Shown here: in pieces, positions 26,813 to 35,579 of the stretch
Numbering within the stretch: the stretch's first letter is position 1
Layout of the letters: each line of letters opens with the position of its first letter
Assembly (NCBI GenBank): GCA_016840025.1
Contig: JAEOTF010000041.1
Coordinates: 1 to 64,000, forward strand
Origin: Candidatus Hodarchaeota archaeon
GTDB taxonomy: Archaea > Asgardarchaeota > Heimdallarchaeia > Hodarchaeales > YT1-039
DNA length: 64,000 nucleotides
Direction: 5' to 3'
Program-made: the position numbers and the translations under genes
The notes under the pieces: model-generated
The model's database searches: none
What the model saw: the letters and a program-made list of their open reading frames with translations, nothing else
What the model was told of the DNA's origin: nothing

Positions 26813-28342
26813 ATGAGGATGGACTCAATGTCAAGTCCAATTCGATCAATTACTGTCATTAACGAAGCGGGGCTTCCTATAGCCAGTGTATCTAGGTTAT
26901 CGCAAGAAAATAAACAGAAAGATTTAGTCAAGGCAGGTTTCACCTCTGCGTTACAGAGTTACAGTATCGAAGTCACGGGAAGTCGGTCTATCGAAAGTGT
27001 GGATTTTGCAGATTACAGAATGATTTATCTTGAGTCTTCAGGATGCATTATTTGCGCTGAGGTTGACAAGGAACTTGGTCAGAATGTCGTTTATCGGATT
27101 CTGAAAAATATCGATCGGATTGTAAGGGATGAATATTCATCATTAGTTAAAAAGCAGATCGTAGAACGAGCCCATTTTAAGCTACTCAATGATTTCATGG
27201 AACAATTCGTTCACGCGACAACTTTTGAAGGCATAATGCGGGAATATGGTTATGATGTTTCCATCCATCCTAGGGGTGTTCTTTTAATTCAGTATGGAGC
27301 ATCTACCCCCGAAATAATTCACTCCTACGGTATTGATTCAACTATTATTCCTGAAATCGTTGAAAAAATTCCTAAAAGTTTTATAGAGTCCATAAAGTCC
27401 GAAATAGAAACTCAAACGGAAAGTATTGTTCCTTTCCCCCAAAACCAAAAAATTGGCTTTGTCTTTTTTTCTTCGATTCCAATAGATGGAAAAAACACTC
27501 CTATTGCTCTTGCTACTCTCTTTAATGCTCAAGAACAGATATTACTCTATAGACAGGCTCCAGTCCTCTCAAAACGCTCTCGAAAAGTCTTTAATCAGGT
27601 TAGAGATGAATTATCCTCTCAAGGATTCTATTCTTTGTCCCCTAGTATCCGAGATCAACTTAATGAATTAAGCAGTGTCGCCAAATTTGAAGTTGTCGTA
27701 AAAGAACGGGTTATTGAAAGAGAAATCGCTTTTCGTGAACCCGAGGCTATGCAACCAAATGTCCGCTTCCTGAGTAACGCTGCAAAGAAGGGCATCGATG
27801 GCTTGATCGCAGCTGCAATCATTGGTAATCCCATTGCTGTTATAGGAGATCCTCCACTGATTGAATTGGTTTTTGTTACGCTCGAAATGTTTTCCCCTCA
27901 TCGATCGCCCCAGAAGGTTAACTTTACCTCTTCTTTCGTTGAAGCTGACTTTGTAGGTATTGAATCAGGGTTGAAAAAGGAATATCAAAAGAAGGGTTAT
28001 GTCATTCTTGATCTCCCTAAAAAAAAGGTTCATGGAAGTCAATCATCAACTTTTGCTCAGCGACTCTTAGATTCAACCAAGGATCTTGATGGAGAGGTCT
28101 GTAGCCGTTTGGTACAGACACGAATCAATTGGCTCGTGTCCAAAGCTACTCGTCTTGCCGAGGTTTGTCGAGGCGAGGTTCAAGGGCAGGAGATCGAAGA
28201 ACTTAGAATTGGCATTGAAGATAAAGGTACATTTGAGCTAATTACGCAGATTGCCGAAACGTTCAATCCCGCAACGAAAGAAGTGATCCGCAAAGTATCT
28301 TCTGCGGTTGTGTCCGTTAGTTCTTATTTAGATGATTTTTAG
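26813..28342 (+). CDS. Longin-like protein with possible DENN/folliculin-like C-terminal half
   Basis: A 509-aa soluble protein not assignable to a named family. Residues about 8-110 (SITVINEAGLPIASVSRL, a helix, then YRMIYLESSGCIICAEV and a helix through RILKNIDRIVRDEY) follow the strand-strand-helix-strands-helix order of longin domains. Residues about 125-290 form a second alpha/beta region. Around 325-385, GLIAAAIIGNPIAVIGDPP followed by LVFVTLEMFSPH and then VEADFVGIE resembles the part of DENN-fold proteins where a helix, a buried strand (the analogue of LLxGRPVVI) and another helix follow. Folliculin-type longin-DENN proteins regulate Rag GTPases, and two Rag-type genes lie 20 kb away across the giants. 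This likeness is by eye only. GTG or later ATG starts are possible; MSSPIRS (residue 6) is a plausible alternative start. Confidence 0.5.
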   Translation: MRMDSMSSPIRSITVINEAGLPIASVSRLSQENKQKDLVKAGFTSALQSYSIEVTGSRSIESVDFADYRMIYLESSGCIICAEVDKELGQNVVYRILKNIDRIVRDEYSSLVKKQIVERAHFKLLNDFMEQFVHATTFEGIMREYGYDVSIHPRGVLLIQYGASTPEIIHSYGIDSTIIPEIVEKIPKSFIESIKSEIETQTESIVPFPQNQKIGFVFFSSIPIDGKNTPIALATLFNAQEQILLYRQAPVLSKRSRKVFNQVRDELSSQGFYSLSPSIRDQLNELSSVAKFEVVVKERVIEREIAFREPEAMQPNVRFLSNAAKKGIDGLIAAAIIGNPIAVIGDPPLIELVFVTLEMFSPHRSPQKVNFTSSFVEADFVGIESGLKKEYQKKGYVILDLPKKKVHGSQSSTFAQRLLDSTKDLDGEVCSRLVQTRINWLVSKATRLAEVCRGEVQGQEIEELRIGIEDKGTFELITQIAETFNPATKEVIRKVSSAVVSVSSYLDDF

Positions 28343-28377
28343 AGCAAGATTTGCAGGTCATTATTTACATCCGTTAA

Positions 28378-30345
28378 TTATTTATCAATAGGATGACGTG
28401 TAGTTACTGCTACACCTTTTTTAAGAGCCAGCATTTCTTTCGCGCTTAACTCTGCTTTTCCACTCCCTACTAGTTCTTTGTCACCATTAATAATTAGAAC
28501 TTCTTCATTTGCTCTAATATCTGGATCTACACCTACTACAAATTTTGCAAACAATGCTTTACATTTCTTAATAAAAGGAATTGCTTCTTGAGCTGCTATA
28601 ACCTGCATTTTTCCTGTAGGTAAGGAATTAAAGAGCCGTAAGGCTAGCGCAGGCTGAGGAATAAGATAAAAGTCATGTGCTCTAATTGTTCCAAGAAAAA
28701 TCTCATCATCAAAGATTTTTCGGAGAAGTCCCGTTTTTGAAAATTCACCGCGTGGATTCTTGATTAGCTTTCCCGCATTTCGACCAAATTGATAATCGAC
28801 TACTGCTTTTATCTTTGCTTTAAGGAAATCTTCAGGTTCTGTCCCAAAATCTTGCTTTCTTAACTTAATATATTCCCCATAACTAGAAAATAGCGGTTTT
28901 AGCCTTTCATCAATAATTATTTGATCAAATTTGTTCTTATATTTCTCAAGGAATTGTTCTGTAATCGCTGCTACTCGATTTAAGTTGAAATCAATTGTGA
29001 GATGCTGATAAAGCGGGTAAATGCTTTTCAATTCCAAAGGCACTGGTCCAAAAAGCGGAGATATCTGAATGACTTGTGCATCGGGGGTAGAAGGGCTTTT
29101 TGTTCTAGGAGAAACAATAATCAGCTTTGAATGCCATTGAAAGAATCTTTCTCGACATCGTTTCATGAATCTGAAAACTAACGGTTGACAAGCTAATTGC
29201 GGGTGGGTAATCATCAAGGCTCTTGGTTTGGTAATAGGATCAAGCCACTCCATAATAACCTTAGTGTTTTCATTTTTAAGTACATTCAGAATCCTGGTGA
29301 GTTTAGGATGGGTCATAGCGCGGTTTAAAGCTAATTCAAATAGCCTTCCTTCTCCTATTGATGATTTAATCTTATTTAATTCTGCGAATGAAACATAAAG
29401 ATTATGTAAGGCCAAATTTCGTGTTTTTTCTTCTACACTCTGCTTTCGTAGTTGATTAGGATTGTATTCCATACAAATGGGGCAGGAACAGGGAAAATGT
29501 TGAAGTTTTTCCAAATGTAACGTTCCATGTGGAGTTAAGTAACGCCCTTGTCCTGCAAAAAGAATATAGGCAGCAGAGTCAAACAAATCTACGCCTAATA
29601 AAACAGCAATTGCAAAGTAAGAGGGGTGTCCTGCACCAAATAGGTGTATTGGACGTTCTAAAGGGATATTCCCCTTGGCAGCTAAAATCATTTCTGAAAC
29701 AGTCTCAAATCTGTAGTTCTCGAGTAGGGGGACAACAGACCCCAATGCATGAAGACTAAACGGTTTTTTACCTATTTTTTGGGCTGCTTTCTCTACTAGA
29801 TCAGGATAAGGACCGCCTTGTATAGGACCCATCCAAAGTATATCTTTTTTTGAGCGGCAACTGATATGTTCATCCGCTCGTTCGTTTGTCTGGCGCACAG
29901 CTTCCTCAAATTCCGTTTTAGAACCCTGTGAAATGGGGATGTCAAGAAAAACGCCGATATCACTTCTAATTTCTTCCTGAAACAATGTGATCTGCCGATT
30001 AGAAATCTCAACCTCTCCATACTCCATCAGCTGAAAAGCGCCCGAATCAGTAGCAACTACCCCATTGAAATCTCCCAGTAATTTATGTACCCCGTCCGTC
30101 TTAGCTATTTCTGCTAAGTTTTTTTCTCTCCTAATGATGTATGCATTTGTAATCACAATTTGCGTTCCAAATAGGTCTTTCATTTCTTTCGGTGTGATTA
30201 TCGTCCTCTGTGGACTAGGATGAATAACTGGGGCTAAATTTGGAGTCTCTACCTTCCCATGGGGGGTTTCCAGTGTTCCAATCCGTCCCATTCCATCTTT
30301 TTTACGAATTTCAAAGACATTCTGAAGGATTTCTAAAACCTCCAA
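28378..30345 (-). CDS. tgtA: Archaeosine tRNA-guanine transglycosylase
   Basis: Exchanges guanine at position 15 of the tRNA D-loop for preQ0, the first committed step to archaeosine. The 655-aa length matches the full archaeal enzyme. The N-terminal TIM barrel has the active-site loop VVATDSGAFQLMEYGEVE (D100), WMGPIQGG for base recognition, GVDLFDSAAY with a catalytic-type aspartate, and the zinc site CSCPIC followed by a histidine (LALHNLYV). The C-terminal half carries the archaea-specific domains, ending in a PUA domain (GSGKAELSAKEMLALKKGVAV) that grips the tRNA acceptor. The gene is intact and not split as in some archaea. It is divergent from the next gene with a 150-base gap. Confidence 0.95.
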   Translation of the reverse strand: MEVLEILQNVFEIRKKDGMGRIGTLETPHGKVETPNLAPVIHPSPQRTIITPKEMKDLFGTQIVITNAYIIRREKNLAEIAKTDGVHKLLGDFNGVVATDSGAFQLMEYGEVEISNRQITLFQEEIRSDIGVFLDIPISQGSKTEFEEAVRQTNERADEHISCRSKKDILWMGPIQGGPYPDLVEKAAQKIGKKPFSLHALGSVVPLLENYRFETVSEMILAAKGNIPLERPIHLFGAGHPSYFAIAVLLGVDLFDSAAYILFAGQGRYLTPHGTLHLEKLQHFPCSCPICMEYNPNQLRKQSVEEKTRNLALHNLYVSFAELNKIKSSIGEGRLFELALNRAMTHPKLTRILNVLKNENTKVIMEWLDPITKPRALMITHPQLACQPLVFRFMKRCRERFFQWHSKLIIVSPRTKSPSTPDAQVIQISPLFGPVPLELKSIYPLYQHLTIDFNLNRVAAITEQFLEKYKNKFDQIIIDERLKPLFSSYGEYIKLRKQDFGTEPEDFLKAKIKAVVDYQFGRNAGKLIKNPRGEFSKTGLLRKIFDDEIFLGTIRAHDFYLIPQPALALRLFNSLPTGKMQVIAAQEAIPFIKKCKALFAKFVVGVDPDIRANEEVLIINGDKELVGSGKAELSAKEMLALKKGVAVTTRHPIDK

Positions 30346-30499
30346 ACAAATTAGCCATTTAAATTTCCAGAGATACTATTTCCTATAGTGGACACTTCTT
30401 CAGGACTATAATCGACGGATATTTTAATTTGATTGAAAAATAAGGAATAAAAACAAACAATCATAAAAAGAAACTGACAAGGCAAGGAACTCTCCTCAG

Positions 30500-32542
30500 A
30501 TGGAATTACTGGTAGAGGCAATTCTTGAATCTGCAAAGGCGCTTCAACTCAATATAAATCGTTCAAAAGCAGCTATTCTTAGCGGAGCTTTTCATGTTTA
30601 TTCTATATTAACCCTTGATCAACTTTTCAATTTGACAGAAATTCCACCGAATGAAATCGAACGATTAATTGACGAATTAGTTCAAAAAGACATTTTAGTA
30701 AGAGATAGCCCGCTCTCCTTTCATTTGCAGGAAAACTCGTATGAATCAAAGGATATTTTGCCTATTGACAATCTTTCCATCAATGAATTGATTGTACTTG
30801 GGTGGTTGAAAGGTTTTAGAGAAATGAATCTCGAGGATACTGAGTTCTTTACTGGTTTGTCAGGTACTACATGTTTACATTGTCTTCTATCATTAATAGG
30901 TCAAAATTATCTTAAGGGTCGCTTTCATACAAAGAAACGTTTTATTATCACTTCAACAACGGAATTGGTTTCAGTTTCTCTTTCAAAGCTTCCTATTTTA
31001 TCACAAGCTATTATTGGAATGCTTCTTAGTTTAAAGCAACGCATAAAAATCGAAAAAATAGCTGAAACTCTTCAGTTAGAGGATTCACAGGTTTTTTTGC
31101 GACTTTTATATCTCTTAGCAGCGGATGTTATTACCACTGATTTATTTATAGTTTCTCGAAACACCATAGGAAAAAGCATTACCTGTAAATTAAAGATGGC
31201 AAATTATGAGCGATCAAGCAATGATATAGCCCATTTTAGCGGTTTTTATGCTCAGATTCTAGGCATACTATTGATTTATCATCGACATGGCATAATAGAA
31301 CTCGCAAATGATTTTCAAATCTCTAAAAATGATCTTTTGAAGGCTATTTTTACTGTTATCGCACAAAATGATCTCCCTCTTCAAGTAAATCTTAAAAAAG
31401 ATCTTAATGGAACTTTATCTCTTGAGTTATCTGATTATCCTCCCCAAATAACAAGGGGTAGTCTTGACTTAGTTGAATTTTTCCTAGTTACACAACTTGA
31501 ATTAAAAAGTAGAGAAAACTCAAAGATGTCGCTCTCTGAGCTTGGAATGGATACACACCTAGTTTTAGATATATTAGGCAAACTTGCTTTAAAAGGGGTA
31601 ATAAAGGGTCGATTGAAAAAAGACTCCTTTTTGTTATCGAACTCATTAGCTTTTCTAATGGAAAGTAAAGCTTCGTTCCAGAAGGCAAGAACAATTGGTT
31701 ATATACAGTCTACTTCTGATCCCAGTCTTCCTGATCTCTGTGAAAAGCTTCAACTCTCTCCTTCAAGTGCACTAATGCTTATTGATGCCTTAAATTCTGA
31801 TGATGATGCAAAAATCGAAATTGAGAACTCAAAATTATTTTTTAAACGACTTCCATTTCGTTCACTTCCTATCCTTGGTTTTCCACAGGACATGTTGATA
31901 GTTCTTGGTTATTTAAATTCTGTTCGGATTATAGACCCTCAAAAAACTTCTTCTCTTCTTCAACTCTCTCCAAGAAGGATCATAGCTAACATTTTTGCTT
32001 TGATCGGTGCTGGGTATGTTAAGATTCTTTTTAGAGGTAATGAAATTCGTGTAACTCAGCGGCGTAAATTGGTTCCACAATTAGAGGCGCTTTCAGGGCG
32101 TTATGTTGAGTTCATAACCCTTTTGATTTCTGATACGATTAGCCTTACTGATCTCTCAAAAACCCTGGGACAAAGTCTTGTACTTGTTCGATGGCAGATC
32201 TGTACTTTAGTCGCTTTGGGTTTTTTGGAATGCCAATTGCATGAAGATCGTGTTATAATAAAAAATCGCCCTATCAGTCGAGGTGGAGATCCTTATAGAG
32301 TTCGATGTTATGGATGTTCATATCCATTAACTTCTGACTCTAACTGGTGTCCTAAATGTGGTCTTAGCAAACAACTCTGTGTTGTGTGTCAAGGAATTAT
32401 TGAGTTTGGATCCCAAGTAGGCTCATGCCCATTCTGTGAAGGGGTAGGACATGTTGAGCATCTTCAAGAATACTTGAAAATATATCATTCCTGTCCAGTT
32501 TGTGGGCAGCAATACAGTGTGGCGGAAATTCAAAAAGCTTAG
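30500..32542 (+). CDS. Tandem winged-helix array protein with C-terminal zinc knuckles
   Basis: A 680-aa protein of unknown function. Residues 1-600 repeat a pattern of about 80-90 aa that looks like a winged helix: a hydrophobic helix containing ILG-L/ILLIY, a short recognition-type helix (for example LQLSPSSALMLIDAL, LQLSPRRIIANIFALIGAGYV, LGQSLVLVRWQICTLVALGFL), then a beta wing ending in a GxIKGR-like turn. I count at least six such units. The C-terminus has five CxxC pairs (CYGC, CPKC, CVVC, CPFC, CPVC) consistent with two zinc ribbons plus a knuckle. This would fit a nucleic-acid-binding or PCI-like scaffold, but no family is recognised. The rightward gene is divergent from tgtA. Confidence 0.6.
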   Translation: MELLVEAILESAKALQLNINRSKAAILSGAFHVYSILTLDQLFNLTEIPPNEIERLIDELVQKDILVRDSPLSFHLQENSYESKDILPIDNLSINELIVLGWLKGFREMNLEDTEFFTGLSGTTCLHCLLSLIGQNYLKGRFHTKKRFIITSTTELVSVSLSKLPILSQAIIGMLLSLKQRIKIEKIAETLQLEDSQVFLRLLYLLAADVITTDLFIVSRNTIGKSITCKLKMANYERSSNDIAHFSGFYAQILGILLIYHRHGIIELANDFQISKNDLLKAIFTVIAQNDLPLQVNLKKDLNGTLSLELSDYPPQITRGSLDLVEFFLVTQLELKSRENSKMSLSELGMDTHLVLDILGKLALKGVIKGRLKKDSFLLSNSLAFLMESKASFQKARTIGYIQSTSDPSLPDLCEKLQLSPSSALMLIDALNSDDDAKIEIENSKLFFKRLPFRSLPILGFPQDMLIVLGYLNSVRIIDPQKTSSLLQLSPRRIIANIFALIGAGYVKILFRGNEIRVTQRRKLVPQLEALSGRYVEFITLLISDTISLTDLSKTLGQSLVLVRWQICTLVALGFLECQLHEDRVIIKNRPISRGGDPYRVRCYGCSYPLTSDSNWCPKCGLSKQLCVVCQGIIEFGSQVGSCPFCEGVGHVEHLQEYLKIYHSCPVCGQQYSVAEIQKA

Positions 32543-32663
32543 GGTAAATCTAGCACATATGAATTCTCTCTTGTAAGTTTAAAGGTTTTCCCCCATGATC
32601 CTACAGAGATTTAGTAGAAATTAAATTCATTAATGGGATATTCTCTGAATCCGAGGAATAACA

Positions 32664-33194
32664 TTACTTTGTGAGGTCATTGAGCCCAGACCGTAACTGG
32701 TTCTCCATTTCACGGATTTTAGCTTGGAGAAAGGTAATTACATCTTCATTTTCTAATTGGTTGAGCGGCTGATTACAGCTCTGGCAGGTAAATCCCACTT
32801 CAAAGGCCATTTCGAAAGTCATCGGAGCACACCCTGGCGTATCACAGCCGTACAGCAGCTGTTTATCTTCAAAACTGAGCCGTTGCTTCAATAATTGGAT
32901 AATTTTGCTTCTTTTTTTGAGAACCAGATCTTGCAGCCGTTTTTTCGCCAGAGTCCAATGAAATTCAAAATAACCAGTCTCAGGATCGCGAGTTCGATGA
33001 AAGCGTGCCAAGCTGGATGCATGTAACCGGTACAATGCTCGTCGCACGACCTTAATGGGAACTTCCAGCTGTTGGGCAATCTCGTCGTCAGTCATGCTCT
33101 CTTTTCCCATCAGCACTTGCGCTACTTGCGCTGCTTCTACGCCTTCTAGTTGCTCTAAAATCATTATGAGGAATTCCTCGGCCAGAACAGTCAC
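32664..33194 (-). CDS. tfe: Transcription factor E (TFIIE-alpha homologue)
   Basis: Archaeal basal transcription factor that helps promoter opening by RNA polymerase with TBP and TFB. The first 90 residues form the extended winged helix (DDEIAQQLEVPIKVVRRALYRLHASSLA), including the aromatic wing segment with YFEFHWTLAKKRL. The zinc ribbon follows: GCDTPGC, then MTFEMAFEVGFTCQSCNQPL, the standard TFE signature. A short coiled coil ends the protein. The 176-aa length is normal. The start is GTG at 33194; an overlapping ATG at 33199 is out of frame. It lies 78 bases downstream of a Roadblock gene on the same strand, so the two may be co-transcribed. Confidence 0.92.
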   Translation of the reverse strand: MTVLAEEFLIMILEQLEGVEAAQVAQVLMGKESMTDDEIAQQLEVPIKVVRRALYRLHASSLARFHRTRDPETGYFEFHWTLAKKRLQDLVLKKRSKIIQLLKQRLSFEDKQLLYGCDTPGCAPMTFEMAFEVGFTCQSCNQPLNQLENEDVITFLQAKIREMENQLRSGLNDLTK

Positions 33195-33272
33195 CTCATA
33201 GGGAAAATCTGATTAGAAATGATAGGGTGCGATTTACTAAGAGGGAGCAACGGTTGAACCTCATCTTACCAT

Positions 33273-33749
33273 TTAGAACTCATCGAGTTCATCAAGTGCA
33301 TCAAGGAGTTCATCGCCTGCTTCTACGGTGGGAGTGGTGTCTACAGCTAGAAATTGTTTGAGAATACCTGATAGTCGTTTCGCCGTTTTACCCATCTGTA
33401 CTCTGATGATTCCAATCTGAGCTTCCCCACCCGCGACTACACAAATAATTCCGCCGCTACCTGTGGCTGCTGTGAGGATCTTCCCCTCTCCAAACTCCGC
33501 GGTCATTGCTTTCAGCACTCCGAGGGTGAGCGTATTCCCTTGCTCTTCAGCACCACAAAACACTGCACTAGCAATTGCTCCTAACGACTCTAAGTCTACT
33601 CTTACCCCCATCATCTGAGCAGCAAGGAGTCTAGATACCTTCGTTATAGTAAGTCCTGTTCTATCTCCGAGTAGGACTAAATTAACGTTTTGATCGCATT
33701 TGAGCAATGCTGTGAGGGCTTCCTGCATTTTTTGGCTTATTTCTTGCAT
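33273..33749 (-). CDS. Roadblock/LC7-domain protein
   Basis: A small protein of 158 aa using the ATG at 33749. A TTG at 33764 would add five residues but falls across a repeat junction. Strands and helices follow the Roadblock/MglB order: helix MQEALTALLKC, strands VNLVLLGDRTGLTI and TKVSRL, helix LESLGAIASAVFCGAEEQGN, three strands (KAMTAEFGEGKILTAATG, GGIICVVAGG, IGIIRVQM), helix TAKRLSGILKQFL, and an acidic tail ending LLDALDELDEF. Such proteins dimerise and act as GAPs or scaffolds for small GTPases. A second homologue with the same kind of acidic EL-EL-F tail lies at 54086. The ATG overlaps the stop of a partial upstream copy (TAATG), described separately. Confidence 0.88.
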   Translation of the reverse strand: MQEISQKMQEALTALLKCDQNVNLVLLGDRTGLTITKVSRLLAAQMMGVRVDLESLGAIASAVFCGAEEQGNTLTLGVLKAMTAEFGEGKILTAATGSGGIICVVAGGEAQIGIIRVQMGKTAKRLSGILKQFLAVDTTPTVEAGDELLDALDELDEF

Positions 33750-33907
33750 TAGGCATTCCTCCAATGAGCAGCAAGGAGTCTAGATACTTTTAAGGTCGTA
33801 TGGCCTGTTCTATCTCCGAGTAGGACTAAATTGACGTTTTGATCGCATTTGAGCAATGCTGTGAGGGCTTCCTGTATCTTTTGGTATATCTCTTGCACTT
33901 TGAGCAT
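33749..33907 (-). pseudogene. Partial duplicate of the Roadblock 5' end (52 codons, coupled by TAATG)
   Basis: A direct repeat of about 149 bp: 33765-33912 copies 33616-33764, i.e. the first third of the Roadblock gene. The copy keeps its own ATG (33907) and frame, encoding MLKVQEIYQKIQEALTALLK and then the same CDQNVNLVLLGDRTG core. It differs at several sites (HTTLK in place of LTITK) and ends with VSRLLAAHWRNA before a TAA whose last bases overlap the ATG of the full gene. It is either a gene fragment left by slippage or duplication, or an upstream leader ORF affecting translation of the full gene. Too short to fold as a complete Roadblock domain. Confidence 0.75.
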
Positions 33908-34170
33908 TCCTCACACTTTAAGCTTTTCCAACAGTAAATAATGCTGGTTCATAATTTGAGCTTTTCCTAATTTGTCTTAACATTGCGAGAATATTAACAT
34001 TGCGAGAAAATTTTGGACGATCTAAAAGGTTCAGATGCTATTAATGATACGTTTTAAATTGTTCTAATCTAATAAACGTTACAGAAGCGGTCTGTGTCAC
34101 AACTGAAGCCAATTAATAGTTAAATCTTCCATCAACCTTTGTTACTTCTTATTCTTATGCAAATTTAATT

Positions 34171-35565
34171 TTATAATGTTTCTTGGTAGAAAATTTCTTT
34201 TATATGGGCTGTTTCAATAAGATAGAATACCACAGTTCCAAGATTCACAATAGCTAGAATTAAACATAAGATGACGATCGCCAACGGTGCATCTTGTCTC
34301 CCAAAAAGATCAATCGCAATGCCACCCATTAGAATACCTGCTAAATTTCCAATTCCTAACAATGATTTGTAAATCCCCATAGCTGCCCCTCGTGTCTCTT
34401 TAGGAGCTACATCCGCGAGAAGTGCGCTAGAGGAAGGAAAAAAAGCTGACATGGATAGGAACATAGCTCCAAGAAGCAAAGAAAATACTAAAAAAGGAAT
34501 TTGATAAGTTTCAAAAGGTAAATGAATGGCTATGTACTTCTTATAGTCGATTGGATTTCTAAAATAGGCTTGTATTACTTCTGCTTCTTCATTGATGACA
34601 ATAGACAGCATACTGACCAAAGTAGCGAGAGAGGTGGCGCCAAGGAGCAGAAAAGGTTTTCTTCCTAGCCTATCTGACATTTTACCCCACATAACTTGTG
34701 TTGAGCCTGTGAGTACCCCCCCAAGAAGAAAAAGAGTACCTACAAGGCTCCCCGTCTTCGATTCACTCCCATTTCCACTTGTAGATCCGACCAAACTATC
34801 GAGTAGAATTGGAGTGTAAGTTATGACTATCCCGCTTAAACAAGCTGTAGAAAGCCAAATCGCCGCAAATCGTCGAAATTGGGAATCTCTTAATGCTTCA
34901 TAGACTTCTATGAATGGGTTTCTTTCCAATGCTGTTTTAATAGGGACTATCATTAAAGGTCGACGAATTTCGTTAAGGAAAAGGAAAAGGAAAGTTGCAC
35001 TTGCGAGTGCAATACCTACAAAGATAATAAGAGCGTTTTTACCCCAGTAATCCCAGAAAAAGCCCCCAACTACAAACCCTATAGCTGATCCGCCAAGGTT
35101 TGCAATAGATAGTTTTCCCATCATTTCACCTCTTGAATTGACGGGCGAAATATCTGCAACGAATGCAGTTGCAGGTCCTGAAAGCATTGCTGTTCCTAAT
35201 CCTCGGATAATTCCCGCCAGTAAAAGAATTCCAAACATATCGGTAAAAATATATGGCATAAAAGAGAGTCCAGACACTATTGGCCCAAAAACTATCAATA
35301 GTTTCCTACCAACTCGGTCACTAAGACTGCCAAAAAAGGAAGCGGTCAACATAGCGGTGATCGTGTTCATAATCTGGATAATTGCGATTTCACTCCCCGA
35401 TATATTTGCATTTTTCCAAAGAAGAAGCGGTAGAATAATGGTGCCTGCACCGAAGGCTACATTCATTAACCCAACCTGATAAAAAAGGACGTTTGCTTCT
35501 TTCTTAAGTTTATGGAGCGGTGGTGAGAAAATTTCGATATCGGTAGGTATAATCATTTTCTCCAA
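34171..35565 (-). CDS. MFS transporter
   Basis: A 464-aa major facilitator superfamily permease with about twelve predicted membrane spans. The family signature in loop 2-3 is FFGSLSDRVGRKLL, and its counterpart after TM8 is MWGKMSDRLGRKPFLL, showing the usual internal two-fold symmetry. Motifs such as GLGTAMLSGPATAFVADISP and SSSALLADVAPKETRGAAMGIY resemble drug or sugar efflux-type MFS proteins. The substrate cannot be deduced. The gene follows the subtilase with only 14 bases between them on the same strand, so they are probably one operon; export of small products of surface proteolysis or of a toxic compound is conceivable but unproven. Confidence 0.9.
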   Translation of the reverse strand: MEKMIIPTDIEIFSPPLHKLKKEANVLFYQVGLMNVAFGAGTIILPLLLWKNANISGSEIAIIQIMNTITAMLTASFFGSLSDRVGRKLLIVFGPIVSGLSFMPYIFTDMFGILLLAGIIRGLGTAMLSGPATAFVADISPVNSRGEMMGKLSIANLGGSAIGFVVGGFFWDYWGKNALIIFVGIALASATFLFLFLNEIRRPLMIVPIKTALERNPFIEVYEALRDSQFRRFAAIWLSTACLSGIVITYTPILLDSLVGSTSGNGSESKTGSLVGTLFLLGGVLTGSTQVMWGKMSDRLGRKPFLLLGATSLATLVSMLSIVINEEAEVIQAYFRNPIDYKKYIAIHLPFETYQIPFLVFSLLLGAMFLSMSAFFPSSSALLADVAPKETRGAAMGIYKSLLGIGNLAGILMGGIAIDLFGRQDAPLAIVILCLILAIVNLGTVVFYLIETAHIKEIFYQETL

Positions 35566-35579
35566 CTTCCCTTGGATGC

